Shown: positions 24,040-32,475 of the stretch, piece after piece
How positions within the stretch are numbered: the first letter of the stretch is position 1
Layout: every line of letters begins with the position of its first letter
Made by a program: the position numbers and the translations under genes
Assembly (NCBI RefSeq): GCF_039534165.1
Contig: NZ_BAAAUX010000016.1
Span: forward strand, 1-64,000
DNA: 64,000 bases
Direction of reading: 5' to 3'
DNA from: Saccharopolyspora_D taberi
GTDB taxonomy: Bacteria; Actinomycetota; Actinomycetes; Mycobacteriales; Pseudonocardiaceae
Notes under the pieces: generated by a model
Seen by the model: the letters and a program-made list of their open reading frames with translations, nothing else
The model's database searches: none
What the model was told of the DNA's origin: nothing

Positions 24040-24387
24040 GTGGGCCTGTTCGACCGGCTGCGCAGGCGCAGGCGTTCTGGTGTCCTCCGTGGAGCCAGCA
24101 GCCAGGACAGCGACCACCTGCGGGACTGGGCCGCCCAGCGGCAGGGGGTCGAGGCCTACATCGAGCCCCGCACGACGGTCACCGAGACGACCGTGGTGCT
24201 CATCGCCCACGACGGCGAGTGGACCCGCCGCCGCGTCGACAGCCCGGACGCCGCGCACCGCTTCGCCCGCGGGCTCGGCATGCCCTGCTACGAGGTGTCC
24301 AAGGTGGGCTATCCGCAGCGGATGCGCGACTACCAGGCCAGGCAGCGCGTCCTGCGGGACCGGGAGCGCCGCCGCGAACTGGACTAG
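24040..24387 (+). CDS. conserved hypothetical protein, small basic
   Basis: A 115-residue soluble protein that I cannot assign. It begins MGLFDRLRRRRRSG, has a central mixed alpha/beta stretch (RTTVTETTVVLIAHDGEWTRRRVDSPDAAHRFAR), and ends in a highly charged helix (RQRVLRDRERRRELD). GTG 24040 is chosen because GGGAGGG lies nine bases upstream; a TTG at 24031 overlaps that site. The core shape, a short protein testing a W-[ST]-RR pattern, recurs in actinobacterial genomes as a conserved hypothetical. Its stop overlaps the convergent OsmC gene by four bases. Confidence 0.72.
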   Translation: MGLFDRLRRRRRSGVLRGASSQDSDHLRDWAAQRQGVEAYIEPRTTVTETTVVLIAHDGEWTRRRVDSPDAAHRFARGLGMPCYEVSKVGYPQRMRDYQARQRVLRDRERRRELD

Positions 24388-24866
24388 TTCGCGACCCGGG
24401 TGGACGGTTCATTTCGGACCGGGAAGCGGACCGACTTGGCGATGTAGCAGAGCTCGTGCGCGCGTGCGTGCAGGGCTTCGGCGACGTCCAGGCTGGCCCG
24501 GTCGGCGACGGTGACCTCCGGGGCGAGCACGACCTCCTCGAACTGCCCGGAGCCGTCGGCGTTCTCGGTCAGCGTTCCGCGCGCCCGGTCGTGGTAGCCG
24601 ATGACCACGACCCCGCAGTCGGCCGCCAGGTGCAGGAACCAGAGCATGTGGCACTGGGCCAGCGAGGCGACGAGCAGTTCCTCGGGGTTGTAGCGGTCGG
24701 CCTCACCGCGGAAGACCGGGTCGGCGGACGCGTCGATCACGCCCTTGCCCTCGGCGCGCACCTCGTGCGTGCGCTGGTAGCTGCGGTAGCTGGTGGTGCC
24801 CTGACCGGTGTTCCCGGTCCACACCACGTCGACCTGGTAGCCGTGCTTTCCGGTTTCAGTCACCAC
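24384..24866 (-). CDS. OsmC family peroxiredoxin-like protein
   Basis: A 160-residue OsmC/Ohr-fold protein; members reduce organic hydroperoxides through two cysteines. Both are present: Cys72 in LLVASLAQCHMLWFL and Cys140 in HELCYIAKSVRFPV. The spacing and the NPEELLVAS motif fit OsmC rather than Ohr. Such proteins act as dimers in the cytoplasm and are usually induced by stress. Two tandem GTG codons (24866 and 24863) can start the protein. No dedicated regulator is adjacent. Confidence 0.87.
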   Translation of the reverse strand: MVTETGKHGYQVDVVWTGNTGQGTTSYRSYQRTHEVRAEGKGVIDASADPVFRGEADRYNPEELLVASLAQCHMLWFLHLAADCGVVVIGYHDRARGTLTENADGSGQFEEVVLAPEVTVADRASLDVAEALHARAHELCYIAKSVRFPVRNEPSTRVAN

Positions 24867-24889
24867 GCCATCCTGGCATCCCGCCCGGC

Positions 24890-24930
24890 GGTGCCGCGGT
24901 GATCCGCGTCGCGCCGATCACCGCGGCACC
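24890..24930 (-). terminator. pepA terminator hairpin
   Basis: A perfect 15-bp stem (24890-24904 with 24916-24930) with an 11-base loop lies just beyond the pepA stop, between pepA and the OsmC start. Confidence 0.8.
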
Positions 24931-24944
24931 GCGTTTTCACCGGA

Positions 24945-26435
24945 TCAGCCGTTGTCGGCGATGTCGGCGAGCACCGCGGCGAGCGTGCGGACCGGGACAC
25001 CGGTGCCGCCCTTGGCGGTGTAGCCCCACGGCCCCTCGGAGTTGAAGGCCGGGCCCGCGACGTCGATGTGCGCCCACGGCACGTCCTCGCCGACGAACTC
25101 CTTGAGGAACAGCCCGGCCGACAGCATCCCGCCCCAGCGGTGGCCGGTGATGTTGGCCAGGTCCGCCAGCCGCGAGTCCAGGTCGCCGCGCAGCTCCTCG
25201 GGCATCGGCATCGCCCAGCCGCCCTCGCCGACGGCCTGCGACAGCCCGGCGACCCGGTCGCGGAACTCGTCGCTGCCCAGCACGCCCGGGGTGCGCTTGC
25301 CGAGGGCGATGACCTGCGCGCCGGTCAGCGTGGAGGTCTCGACGAGGTAGTCCGGACCGTCCTCGCAGGCGCGGACGATGGCGTCGGCCAGGATCAGCCT
25401 GCCCTCGGCGTCGGTGTTGAGGACCTCGACGGTCTTGCCGCCGTACATGGTGAGCACGTCGCCGGGCCGGTAGGCGGTGCCCGACGGCATGTTCTCGGCC
25501 ATCGGCACGGTCGCGGTGACGTCGATCGGGTAGTTCAGCTTGGCCGCGAGCACCATGGTCGCGATCACCGCGGCGGCCCCGGACATGTCCGAGGTCATCT
25601 CGTCCATGTTCGCGCCGGGCTTGAGCGAGATGCCGCCGGTGTCGAAGGTGATGCCCTTGCCGACCAGGGCGACCTTCTTGGCGCCCTTGGCGCCCTTGTG
25701 CCGCAGCCGGACCAGGCGCGGCGGGCGGGAGGAGCCGCTGCCGACGCCGAGGATCCCGCCGTAGCCGTGCTTGCGCAGCGCGGCGTCGTCGAGGATCTCG
25801 ACCTCGAGGCCGGCGGCCTTGCCCAGCTCGGCGGCGCGCTCGGCGAACGTGGCCGGGTACAGGTCGTTGGGCGGGGTGTTGATCAGGTCGCGGGCGGTGT
25901 TGACCGCCTCGGCGATGGCGGTGCCGCCCTTGAGCGAGGACTTGGCCGAGTCGGCCTTGGCGTCGTCGACCAGCAGGTCCACCTTGGCCACCGGGCCGTC
26001 GCCGTTCTGCGACTTGTACTTGCTGAACGCGTAGGCGCCCAGGACGGTGCCCTGCACCGCGGCGGAGATGTCCACAGTGGACAGAGTGCTGGCGGCGTGC
26101 GAGACGCCGGTCAGCGCGCGGGCCGCGGCGCCGGAGGCGCGGCGCACCGCCTCGCCGGTCGGGCCGCCGTCGGCCGGCTTGCCCAGGCCGGTCGCCACCA
26201 GGACGTCGGCCCGCAGCCCGTCCCCGGCGGGGAGCTTGACGACCTCGTCGGCCTTGCCGGTCGCGCCCAGGGTGGCCAGCACCTTCGCCAGATCCCCGTC
26301 GAAGGCGGTGGCCACCTGGTCGGCCCCGGGGGCGAGTTCCACCCCGTCCGGCCCGGCGACGGTGCCGATGATCAGCGCTTCGACGGTCAGCTTCGCCACC
26401 GCGGTGTCGGTCAGGGCGAGTTTGGGTGTGGTCAC
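24945..26435 (-). CDS. pepA: leucyl aminopeptidase (M17)
   Basis: A 496-residue cytosolic M17 aminopeptidase that releases N-terminal residues with two metal ions, usually as a hexamer. The catalytic domain shows VGKGITFDTGGISLKPG (metal and catalytic lysine, about residue 258 onward), MDEMTSDMSGAAAV, the signature NTDAEGRL at about 336 and VETSTLTGAQVIALG. The N-terminal regulatory domain is about 170 residues long. GTG 26435 has GGAGGAAT upstream. The positional equivalent in M. tuberculosis is pepB (Rv2213). Confidence 0.96.
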   Translation of the reverse strand: MTTPKLALTDTAVAKLTVEALIIGTVAGPDGVELAPGADQVATAFDGDLAKVLATLGATGKADEVVKLPAGDGLRADVLVATGLGKPADGGPTGEAVRRASGAAARALTGVSHAASTLSTVDISAAVQGTVLGAYAFSKYKSQNGDGPVAKVDLLVDDAKADSAKSSLKGGTAIAEAVNTARDLINTPPNDLYPATFAERAAELGKAAGLEVEILDDAALRKHGYGGILGVGSGSSRPPRLVRLRHKGAKGAKKVALVGKGITFDTGGISLKPGANMDEMTSDMSGAAAVIATMVLAAKLNYPIDVTATVPMAENMPSGTAYRPGDVLTMYGGKTVEVLNTDAEGRLILADAIVRACEDGPDYLVETSTLTGAQVIALGKRTPGVLGSDEFRDRVAGLSQAVGEGGWAMPMPEELRGDLDSRLADLANITGHRWGGMLSAGLFLKEFVGEDVPWAHIDVAGPAFNSEGPWGYTAKGGTGVPVRTLAAVLADIADNG

Positions 26436-26716
26436 GTGCTATTCCTCCGGGCCTACATGATCGGTGGGACCGCCGGGGTGCGGCTCCGTTCGCACTCTAG
26501 AACGGTTCGGCGCGGTGCAGCGTTCCAGGCGTATTCCCGCACGGCGGCCCGCCGCGGGGTCGCTCCGCCGAACGTGGGACGGTTCGGAAGCGGATGTCCC
26601 CCGATCGGGCGCGCATTCCGGGGATGTCAAGCTGTTCGGTGCGCGCCGGATGGGCCAACTGGCGGATCAGCCGACAGGCGGCTGCCCAACCGGGCGTCCT
26701 CTGTAAGGGTGGTCGT

Positions 26717-27964
26717 GTGGCCCAAGAGCTCATGTCGCCCCGCCGGCCGAACGCCGGTGCGCGGGCGGTTCCGGTCGCGCTGGGCGGCATGCTCGGCGCC
26801 GGGATCTTCGTCGCCGTCGGCCCGGCGTTCGCCGCGGCGGGCTGGTGGTCGCTTCTGGGCGTGCCGCTCGCGGCCCTGGTCGCGGGGTGCTGCGCGCTTG
26901 CCACCGCGCACCAGGCGGCGGTCTACCAGGGTCCCGGTCCCGCCTACTCCTGCATCCGCGCGCGGGTCGGTGTCGTTCCGGCCAGGATGAGCGCTGCCGC
27001 GCACATCGCCGGGCACCTGGCCGCGCTGGCCGCGATCGCCGGGCTGATCGGTGACCTGCTGTTCCCGGCGTCGTCGGCGGGTGCCGCGGCGGTGACGATC
27101 CTGCTGGCGGTGCTCGCCGCCACCGCGGGGCTGCGGATCCGCGCCGCCGCGAACTGGCTCCGGCTCGGGCTGATGCTCGCGGTGCTGGCCCTGGTCGTGG
27201 CCGTCTGCTTCGCCATCACCCCCGTGCCGTCCACCGCGATGGCGATGCCCGAAGACGACAGCGCGGTCGGGATCACCGGTGCGGCCGGGGTCTTCCTGTT
27301 CGCGTTCCTCGGGCTGGACCGGGTGATCGCCGCGGCCGACGAGCAGGACCGGGACGGCCGCCGCGCGGTGCGGCGGACCGTGGTCGTCTCGCTGGTCACG
27401 GCCAGCGTCCTGCTGCTGGTGCTCGCGGTCGCGCTGCTGCACCAGCTCGGTCCGGCGCGGCTCGCGCTCTCGCCCGTTCCGGTGATCGACGCGCTCGGCG
27501 CGGCGGCGGCCGGAGAGCTGCGGCCGGTGGTCTCGGCCGGGATCGCGGTGGCCCTGCTGCCGGTCCTGCTCGGGGTGCTGGAGTCGCTGCGCTCGACCGC
27601 GCTGGCAGCGGTCCGCGACGGCGACCTGCCCGCCGTGCTCGCCCGCACCGGGCCCGCCGGAACGCCGTTTCCACTGGACCTGGCGGCCGGAGCCGGAGCG
27701 GCGCTGATCGCGGCGCTGGTCGATCCGGTACCCGCGACGGCCTTCGCCTCGTGCGCCGTGCTGGTGCACTTCGCGTTCACCAACGCGGGCGCCCGGCTGA
27801 GCCTTCCGGAGGAGCGGACGTGGGCCATGCGGTCGGCATGCCTCGGGATGGGGCTGTCGGTCGTGCTCGCCATGAGTATGCCGGTGCCCGCGATGCTTGC
27901 GACCCTTGCAGTCGTCATCTTGGGGCCCGTTCTCGCGGGCACCTTCTCCGGACGTTGGAGCTGA
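26717..27964 (+). CDS. APC family amino acid permease
   Basis: A 415-residue integral membrane transporter of the amino acid-polyamine-organocation superfamily. About eleven to twelve hydrophobic helices span the protein, starting with ALGGMLGAGIFVAVGPAFAAAG, the typical first helix with its GxG unwinding motif. A charged cytoplasmic loop (DEQDRDGRRAVRRT) lies near the middle, and GVFLFAFLGLDRVIAAADE is the family's consensus region. The substrate is unknown. GTG 26717 has AAGGG seven bases upstream; ATG 26732 is an alternative. The 281-base gap back to pepA contains no recognisable gene. The next gene follows six bases after the stop. Confidence 0.88.
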   Translation: MAQELMSPRRPNAGARAVPVALGGMLGAGIFVAVGPAFAAAGWWSLLGVPLAALVAGCCALATAHQAAVYQGPGPAYSCIRARVGVVPARMSAAAHIAGHLAALAAIAGLIGDLLFPASSAGAAAVTILLAVLAATAGLRIRAAANWLRLGLMLAVLALVVAVCFAITPVPSTAMAMPEDDSAVGITGAAGVFLFAFLGLDRVIAAADEQDRDGRRAVRRTVVVSLVTASVLLLVLAVALLHQLGPARLALSPVPVIDALGAAAAGELRPVVSAGIAVALLPVLLGVLESLRSTALAAVRDGDLPAVLARTGPAGTPFPLDLAAGAGAALIAALVDPVPATAFASCAVLVHFAFTNAGARLSLPEERTWAMRSACLGMGLSVVLAMSMPVPAMLATLAVVILGPVLAGTFSGRWS

Positions 27965-27970
27965 GGCGGC

Positions 27971-28633
27971 ATGCTCGACATGAGCGGATTGGGGCAGCGC
28001 AGCCTGCCCTCGTGGAACTACGGACAGGAAGTCCTCTACCGGTTCTTAAGGCTGGACGGGTCGATGGGCACCGTGCATCCGGCGCGCGTGCTCTCCGACG
28101 ACGGCGAAACCCTGCTGTGCTGGGTCCTGCCCGGCACCTCGATCCGGGTCACGACCTCCCCCGACGGTCGCAGCCCGCGGGACCTGCCGATGGCCGAGCG
28201 GTTCGGCGGCAGGCGGGTTCCCGCCCGCTCCACCTGGCGGGGGACCGCCACGCTGCGGATGGTTTTCGAGCACGAGTGGTCGTCGGTGTGGTGGTTCTTC
28301 GAACCGGACGGCACCTTCCGCAACTGGTACGTGAACCTGGAGATGCCGCTGGGCCGCGACGCGACCGGGGTCGACCGGGTCGACGGGGTCCTCGACGTGG
28401 AGGTGTTCCCGGACGGGCACTGGCAGTGGAAGGACGAGCACGAGGTGGACGCCGCGATGGCGGCGGGCCGCTTCGACCTGACCTTCCTGACCCGGATCAG
28501 GGCGGAGGGCGAGCGGATGATCGCGCTGGCCAAGGCCGGTGACTTCCCGTTCGACGGGACCTACTGCGACGCCCGGCCCGATCCGTCGTGGACGCTGCCG
28601 TCGATCCCGGAGTCGCTGCTGATCGACCCGTGA
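27971..28633 (+). CDS. DUF402 domain protein
   Basis: A 220-residue cytoplasmic protein with the DUF402 fold, known from FomD and other nucleoside-phosphate phosphohydrolases. Characteristic parts are WWFFEPDGTFRNWYVNLEMP, the acidic metal-binding stretch VDGVLDVEVFPDGHWQWKDEHEVD, and the C-terminal EGERMIALAKAGDFPFDG. The family binds a divalent metal and hydrolyses phosphate esters or diphosphates; the physiological substrate here is unknown. ATG 27971 follows the permease by six bases with GAGGCGG as ribosome site, so the two are cotranscribed. Confidence 0.87.
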   Translation: MLDMSGLGQRSLPSWNYGQEVLYRFLRLDGSMGTVHPARVLSDDGETLLCWVLPGTSIRVTTSPDGRSPRDLPMAERFGGRRVPARSTWRGTATLRMVFEHEWSSVWWFFEPDGTFRNWYVNLEMPLGRDATGVDRVDGVLDVEVFPDGHWQWKDEHEVDAAMAAGRFDLTFLTRIRAEGERMIALAKAGDFPFDGTYCDARPDPSWTLPSIPESLLIDP

Positions 28634-28664
28634 TCCTGGCGCTTTGCGACGAGTTCTGCCCGCA

Positions 28665-28696
28665 GGTCGTGGGCGGCGGTCCCGCCGCCCACGACC
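28665..28696. terminator. bidirectional terminator
   Basis: A 15-bp perfect stem (28665-28679 with 28682-28696) lies between convergent genes. It follows the DUF402 gene and precedes the end of the small membrane protein gene. Confidence 0.75.
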
Positions 28697-28706
28697 CGGA
28701 AACCGG

Positions 28707-29000
28707 CTAGAGCGCGAGGAAGAAGAACAGCCCGAAGAGCGCGACGAGCACCGCGATGCCCGCGACCGAGCCGCCGCGCAGGTCCTTCGGGAAGAAGGTC
28801 TTGTGCTTGTTGCGCCACCAGAACGCCCAGCCGCCCGCGGCGACCAGGCCGAGGATCACGCCGAAGATCCCCAGCCAGGCGTAGCCCCACAGCGCCAGGA
28901 ACCCGCCGCCCAGCGGCATCAGCGCGGCCAGCGCGGCGGCCAGCAGGTCCTGGGAGACGGAAGTCGGGCCGAGCGCGGGAGCCTTCTGGGCTTCGGTCAT
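28707..29000 (-). CDS. small multi-spanning membrane protein
   Basis: A 97-residue protein of unknown function. Three hydrophobic segments are visible at about 19-38, 39-58 and 74-95, with basic residues in FWWRNKHKTFFPKDLRGG between the second and third. ATG 29000 is preferred; the longer upstream frame runs back into the ilvE promoter region. It is divergent from ilvE. I see no motif that fixes a role. Confidence 0.7.
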   Translation of the reverse strand: MTEAQKAPALGPTSVSQDLLAAALAALMPLGGGFLALWGYAWLGIFGVILGLVAAGGWAFWWRNKHKTFFPKDLRGGSVAGIAVLVALFGLFFFLAL

Positions 29001-29137
29001 GAGCACATCATAGAAGCCGGGCTCCGCCGGCGGTCGGCTCGCGGTCCGGCTCGGGGAACAACACCGGGAAAAACTCGGACGACCAACTTCCGGAGATCGG
29101 GTTTCCACTGCTCGAAGGCTCGCGATACGGTACGCGC

Positions 29138-30241
29138 ATGACTGAAGCGCTGCCGTTCACCCGCACCACCAACCCGAATCCGGCCTCGGACGCCCGCCGG
29201 GCGGAGGTATTGGCCAACCCGGGGTTCGGGCAGTACTTCACCGATCACATGGTGACCATCGAGTGGGACGCCGACCGCGGCTGGCACGACGCGAAGCTGG
29301 AGCCCTACCACTCGCTGGAACTCGACCCCGCCACCACGGTCCTGCACTACGCGCAGGCGATCTTCGAAGGTCTCAAGGCGTACCGCCAGCCCGACGGTTC
29401 GATCGCCGCGTTCCGCCCGGATGCCAACGCCCGGCGGTTCCAGCGCTCCGCGCAGCGGATCGCGATGCCGGAGCTGCCGGAGCAGGTCTTCCTCGACTCG
29501 CTGCGGGAGCTGATCGCCGTCGACGCGGCGTGGGTGCCGGAGGAGCACGAGTCCTCGCTGTACCTGCGGCCGTTCATGATCTCGACCGAGTCCAGCCTCG
29601 GCGTCAACCGCCCGGCGAACTCCTACCTGTACTCGCTGATCGCCTCGCCCGCCGGGTCCTACTTCGCGAGCGGGATCAAGCCGGTGACGGTGTGGCTGGG
29701 CCACGAGTACGTGCGCGCGGCGCCCGGCGGCACCGGCGCGGCGAAGTTCGCGGGCAACTACGCGGCGTCCTTCGTCGCGCAGAAGCAGGCGGTGGAGAAG
29801 GGCTGCGACCAGGTCGTCTGGCTCGACGCGGTGGAGCGCCGCGCGGTCGAGGAGATGGGCGGGATGAACCTGTTCTTCGTCTTCGGCTCGGGCGCCGACG
29901 CGCGGCTGGTGACCCCGGCGCTGACCGGCAGCCTGCTGCCCGGCGTGACCCGCTCGTCGCTGCTGGAGCTGGGCGCGGAGCTGGGCATGCAGGTCGAGGA
30001 GCGGCGGATCACCACCGACGAGTGGGAGAAGAAGGCCGCCTCCGGTGAGCTGACCGAGGTCTTCGCCTGCGGCACCGCCGCGGTGATCACACCGGTCGGC
30101 CACGTCAGGTCCGACGACGTCGAGTTCACCATCGCCGACGGCAAGCCGGGCGCGGTCACCATGGCCCTGCGGGAGAAGCTGACCGGCATCCAGCACGGCA
30201 CGGTCGAGGACACCCACGGCTGGATGACCAAGCTGAGCTGA
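29138..30241 (+). CDS. ilvE: branched-chain amino acid aminotransferase
   Basis: IlvE (367 residues) is a fold-type IV PLP enzyme that interconverts branched-chain 2-oxo acids and Ile, Leu and Val. The PLP lysine is about Lys201 in AAKFAGNYAAS. Other class IV blocks are AIFEGLKAYR, YLRPFMIST, EEMGGMNLFFVFG, LTGSLLPGVTRSSL and EVFACGTAAVITPVG. Length and N-terminus agree with the mycobacterial enzyme (Rv2210c), which occupies the same place in the gene order. ATG 29138 is the first start. An 11-bp terminator follows at 30258-30284. Confidence 0.96.
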   Translation: MTEALPFTRTTNPNPASDARRAEVLANPGFGQYFTDHMVTIEWDADRGWHDAKLEPYHSLELDPATTVLHYAQAIFEGLKAYRQPDGSIAAFRPDANARRFQRSAQRIAMPELPEQVFLDSLRELIAVDAAWVPEEHESSLYLRPFMISTESSLGVNRPANSYLYSLIASPAGSYFASGIKPVTVWLGHEYVRAAPGGTGAAKFAGNYAASFVAQKQAVEKGCDQVVWLDAVERRAVEEMGGMNLFFVFGSGADARLVTPALTGSLLPGVTRSSLLELGAELGMQVEERRITTDEWEKKAASGELTEVFACGTAAVITPVGHVRSDDVEFTIADGKPGAVTMALREKLTGIQHGTVEDTHGWMTKLS

Positions 30242-30257
30242 CCTGGATTCCACCCAA

Positions 30258-30284
30258 GCGCCCCCGGATCCCGTCCGGGGGCGC
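30258..30284 (+). terminator. ilvE terminator
   Basis: An 11-bp perfect stem (30258-30268 with 30274-30284) and a 5-base loop follow the ilvE stop by 16 bases. Confidence 0.8.
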
Positions 30285-30357
30285 TGTCGTGTCCGGTGGC
30301 TGTCGGGCCTCCGGGGTAGCTTCGGCGATGAGACGTGAGTCACATCAGGAGGACGAC

Positions 30358-31443
30358 ATGGGTGAGCAGGTCCTACTCGCGATCGGGACCAGGAAAGGGC
30401 TCTGGCTGGCCACCAGCCGGGACGACCGGTCGGGCTGGGAGGTCACCGGACCGCACCTGCCGATGGCCGAGATCTTCGCGGTGGCCGTCGACACCCGGCG
30501 GTCGCCGCGGCTGCTGGTCGGGGCTTCCAGCACGCACTTCGGACCGAGCGTGGTGATCAGCGACGACCTCGGCGGCAGCTGGCAGGAGCCGCAGGAGGCG
30601 CCGATCGCGTTCCCGGCCGACACCGGCGCGGCGCTGGAGCGGGTCTGGCAGCTCGCGCCCGGTCCCGCCGACCAGCCGGACGTGGTGTACGCGGGCACCG
30701 AGCCGTCGGCGCTGTTCCGCTCGGACGACGGCGGGCGCACCTACTCCTTCGTGCGCGGGCTGTGGGACCACCCGCACCGCGAGCAGTGGGCGCCGGGCGG
30801 CGGCGGGCAGGCGGTGCACAGCGTCATCCCGCACCCGAGCGATCACCGGCAGGTCGTGGTGGCGATGTCCACCGGCGGCGTCTACCGGACCACCGACGGC
30901 GGCGAGAGCTGGACCGCCAGCAACACCGGCGTCTCCGCCCGGTTCCTGCCGGACCAGTACCCGGAGTTCGGCCAGTGCGTGCACAAGATCGCGCGGAACC
31001 CGGCGAAGCCGGAGCGGTTCTTCCTGCAGAACCACTTCGGCGTCTACCGCAGCGACGACGGCGCGGTGACGTGGGAGTCGATCGCCGACGGCCTGCCCAG
31101 CGACTTCGGGTTCCCGATCGTCACCCACCCGCACCGGCCGGACGTGGTGTACGGGTTCCCGCTGTCGGCCGACATGCGGCGCTTCCCGCCGCACGGCCAG
31201 TGCCGGGTGTACCGCAGCGAGAACGCGGGGGAGTCGTGGACCGCGCTGTCCGACGGCCTGCCGGACCACTTCTGGTCCGCGGTCATGCGGGACGCGATGT
31301 GGACCGACGACGCCGACCCGGCGGGCGTGTACTTCGGTTCGCGCTCGGGCGAGGTCTACGCGAGCCGGGACGAGGGCGAGCACTGGCAGCGGGTCGCCGA
31401 GCACCTGCCCGACGTCATGTCCGTCCGCGCGGCGGTGGTCTGA
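30358..31443 (+). CDS. BNR/Asp-box beta-propeller protein (sialidase-like fold)
   Basis: A 361-residue soluble protein with no signal peptide. It is built of Asp-box (BNR) repeats: SDDLGGSW, SDDGGRTY, TDGGESW, SDDGAVTW, SENAGESW and SRDEGEHW, giving a beta-propeller like sialidases or WD40/YVTN proteins. The sialidase FRIP motif is absent, so glycosidase activity is doubtful. ATG 30358 follows CAGGAGGACGAC. Its stop codon overlaps the ATG of a MoaD/ThiS-like protein (TGATG), so the two are translationally coupled. I recall this pairing recurring in other bacteria, which suggests a joint but undescribed function. Confidence 0.85.
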   Translation: MGEQVLLAIGTRKGLWLATSRDDRSGWEVTGPHLPMAEIFAVAVDTRRSPRLLVGASSTHFGPSVVISDDLGGSWQEPQEAPIAFPADTGAALERVWQLAPGPADQPDVVYAGTEPSALFRSDDGGRTYSFVRGLWDHPHREQWAPGGGGQAVHSVIPHPSDHRQVVVAMSTGGVYRTTDGGESWTASNTGVSARFLPDQYPEFGQCVHKIARNPAKPERFFLQNHFGVYRSDDGAVTWESIADGLPSDFGFPIVTHPHRPDVVYGFPLSADMRRFPPHGQCRVYRSENAGESWTALSDGLPDHFWSAVMRDAMWTDDADPAGVYFGSRSGEVYASRDEGEHWQRVAEHLPDVMSVRAAVV

Positions 31444-31727
31444 TGCTGGTCACGGTGGTGCTGCCCGCGGTGCTCCGGCCGAGCGCGGGCGGAGCACCAC
31501 GAGTGGATCTCGACCTCGGCGCGGCGGCGACGCTGTCGGCGGCGCTGGACGCGCTGGGCGAGCGGCATCCGGCGCTGGAACGCCGGTTGCGGGACGAGAG
31601 CGGTGAGCTGCGCAGGTACGTCAACTTCTACCTGGACGGCGAGGAGTGCCGGAACCTCGACGGCAGCGCCACGGTTCTGGCCGAGGGCGCCGAGATCCGG
31701 GTGATCCCGTCCGTCGCGGGCGGGTAG
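31443..31727 (+). CDS. MoaD/ThiS family ubiquitin-like protein
   Basis: A 94-residue beta-grasp protein. The core LDLGAAATLSAALDALGERHPALERRL and VNFYLDGEECRNLDGSATVL, the loop EGAEIRVIPSVAGG, and above all the C-terminal Gly-Gly match MoaD and ThiS sulfur carriers and small archaeal-type modifiers. A free C-terminal GG normally needs an E1-like MoeB/ThiF enzyme, and none is encoded in this window. The gene overlaps the BNR protein gene and nothing else is in the operon. A role in molybdopterin synthesis is possible but no moaE or moeB is nearby. Confidence 0.85.
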   Translation: MLVTVVLPAVLRPSAGGAPRVDLDLGAAATLSAALDALGERHPALERRLRDESGELRRYVNFYLDGEECRNLDGSATVLAEGAEIRVIPSVAGG

Positions 31728-31745
31728 TCCGTCCCGCCGGGCGGG

Positions 31746-32474
31746 TCAGAGGGTGCAGACGGCGAGCACGATCGTCGTCCCGATCTCGGACGCGGCGCCG
31801 AGCACGTCGCCGGTGATGCCGCCGAACCGGCGCCGCACGTGCCGGACGAACAGCAGCAGCACGCCGGCGGCGAGCGCCACCGCCACCGGGCCGGACCACA
31901 GCTGGGTCGCCGCCACGCCCAGCAGCACCAACCACCACGCGCCGACCAGCCACGGTGGCTGCGTCCCGGCCACGAGCGCGCCCATGCCCTCCGGGCGCGC
32001 GGCCGGGACACCGCGCAGGCAGCACAGCACGAACCCCGCGCGGCCGACGGCGCATGCCAGCACGACCGCGGCCCAGTTCGCGGAGACGGCGAGTTCGGCG
32101 AGGCTCACCGCCTGCACACCGAGGACGAGGATCAGCGCGACGACCGCGAACGGACCAGCGCCACCGTCGCGCATCACCGCCAGCGCGCGCTCGGGCGGCC
32201 CGTAGCAGCCGAGCCCGTCGACGCTGTCGGCCAGCCCGTCGACGTGCATGCCCCGCGTGACCAGCACCAACGCCGCGACGGTGAGCAGCGCCGCCAGCAG
32301 CGGGGCGGCGCCGAGCGCGGTCAGCGCCCACAGCACCGCCGCGCCGAAGGCCCCGATCAGCGCGCCGACCACCGGCGCGAACGCGATCGCCTGCCGGCAC
32401 GCGCGCGCGTCGACCCGCTGCGCCGGGACCGGGAGCACGCTCAGCCAGGACAGCGCCAGGCGCAGGCCGTCCAC
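31746..32474 (-). CDS. cobS: adenosylcobinamide-GDP ribazoletransferase (cobalamin synthase)
   Basis: CobS (242 residues) joins adenosylcobinamide-GDP with alpha-ribazole (or its phosphate), the last assembly step of cobalamin. It is an integral membrane protein with about six hydrophobic segments. The N-terminal RLALSWLSVLPVPAQ and the metal-binding VTRGMHVDGLADSVDGLGCYGPPERALAVMRD are diagnostic. GTG 32474 lies one base after the cobT stop, implying translational coupling. The stop is 18 bases from the convergent MoaD-like gene. Confidence 0.95.
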   Translation of the reverse strand: MDGLRLALSWLSVLPVPAQRVDARACRQAIAFAPVVGALIGAFGAAVLWALTALGAAPLLAALLTVAALVLVTRGMHVDGLADSVDGLGCYGPPERALAVMRDGGAGPFAVVALILVLGVQAVSLAELAVSANWAAVVLACAVGRAGFVLCCLRGVPAARPEGMGALVAGTQPPWLVGAWWLVLLGVAATQLWSGPVAVALAAGVLLLFVRHVRRRFGGITGDVLGAASEIGTTIVLAVCTL

Positions 32475-32475
32475 G

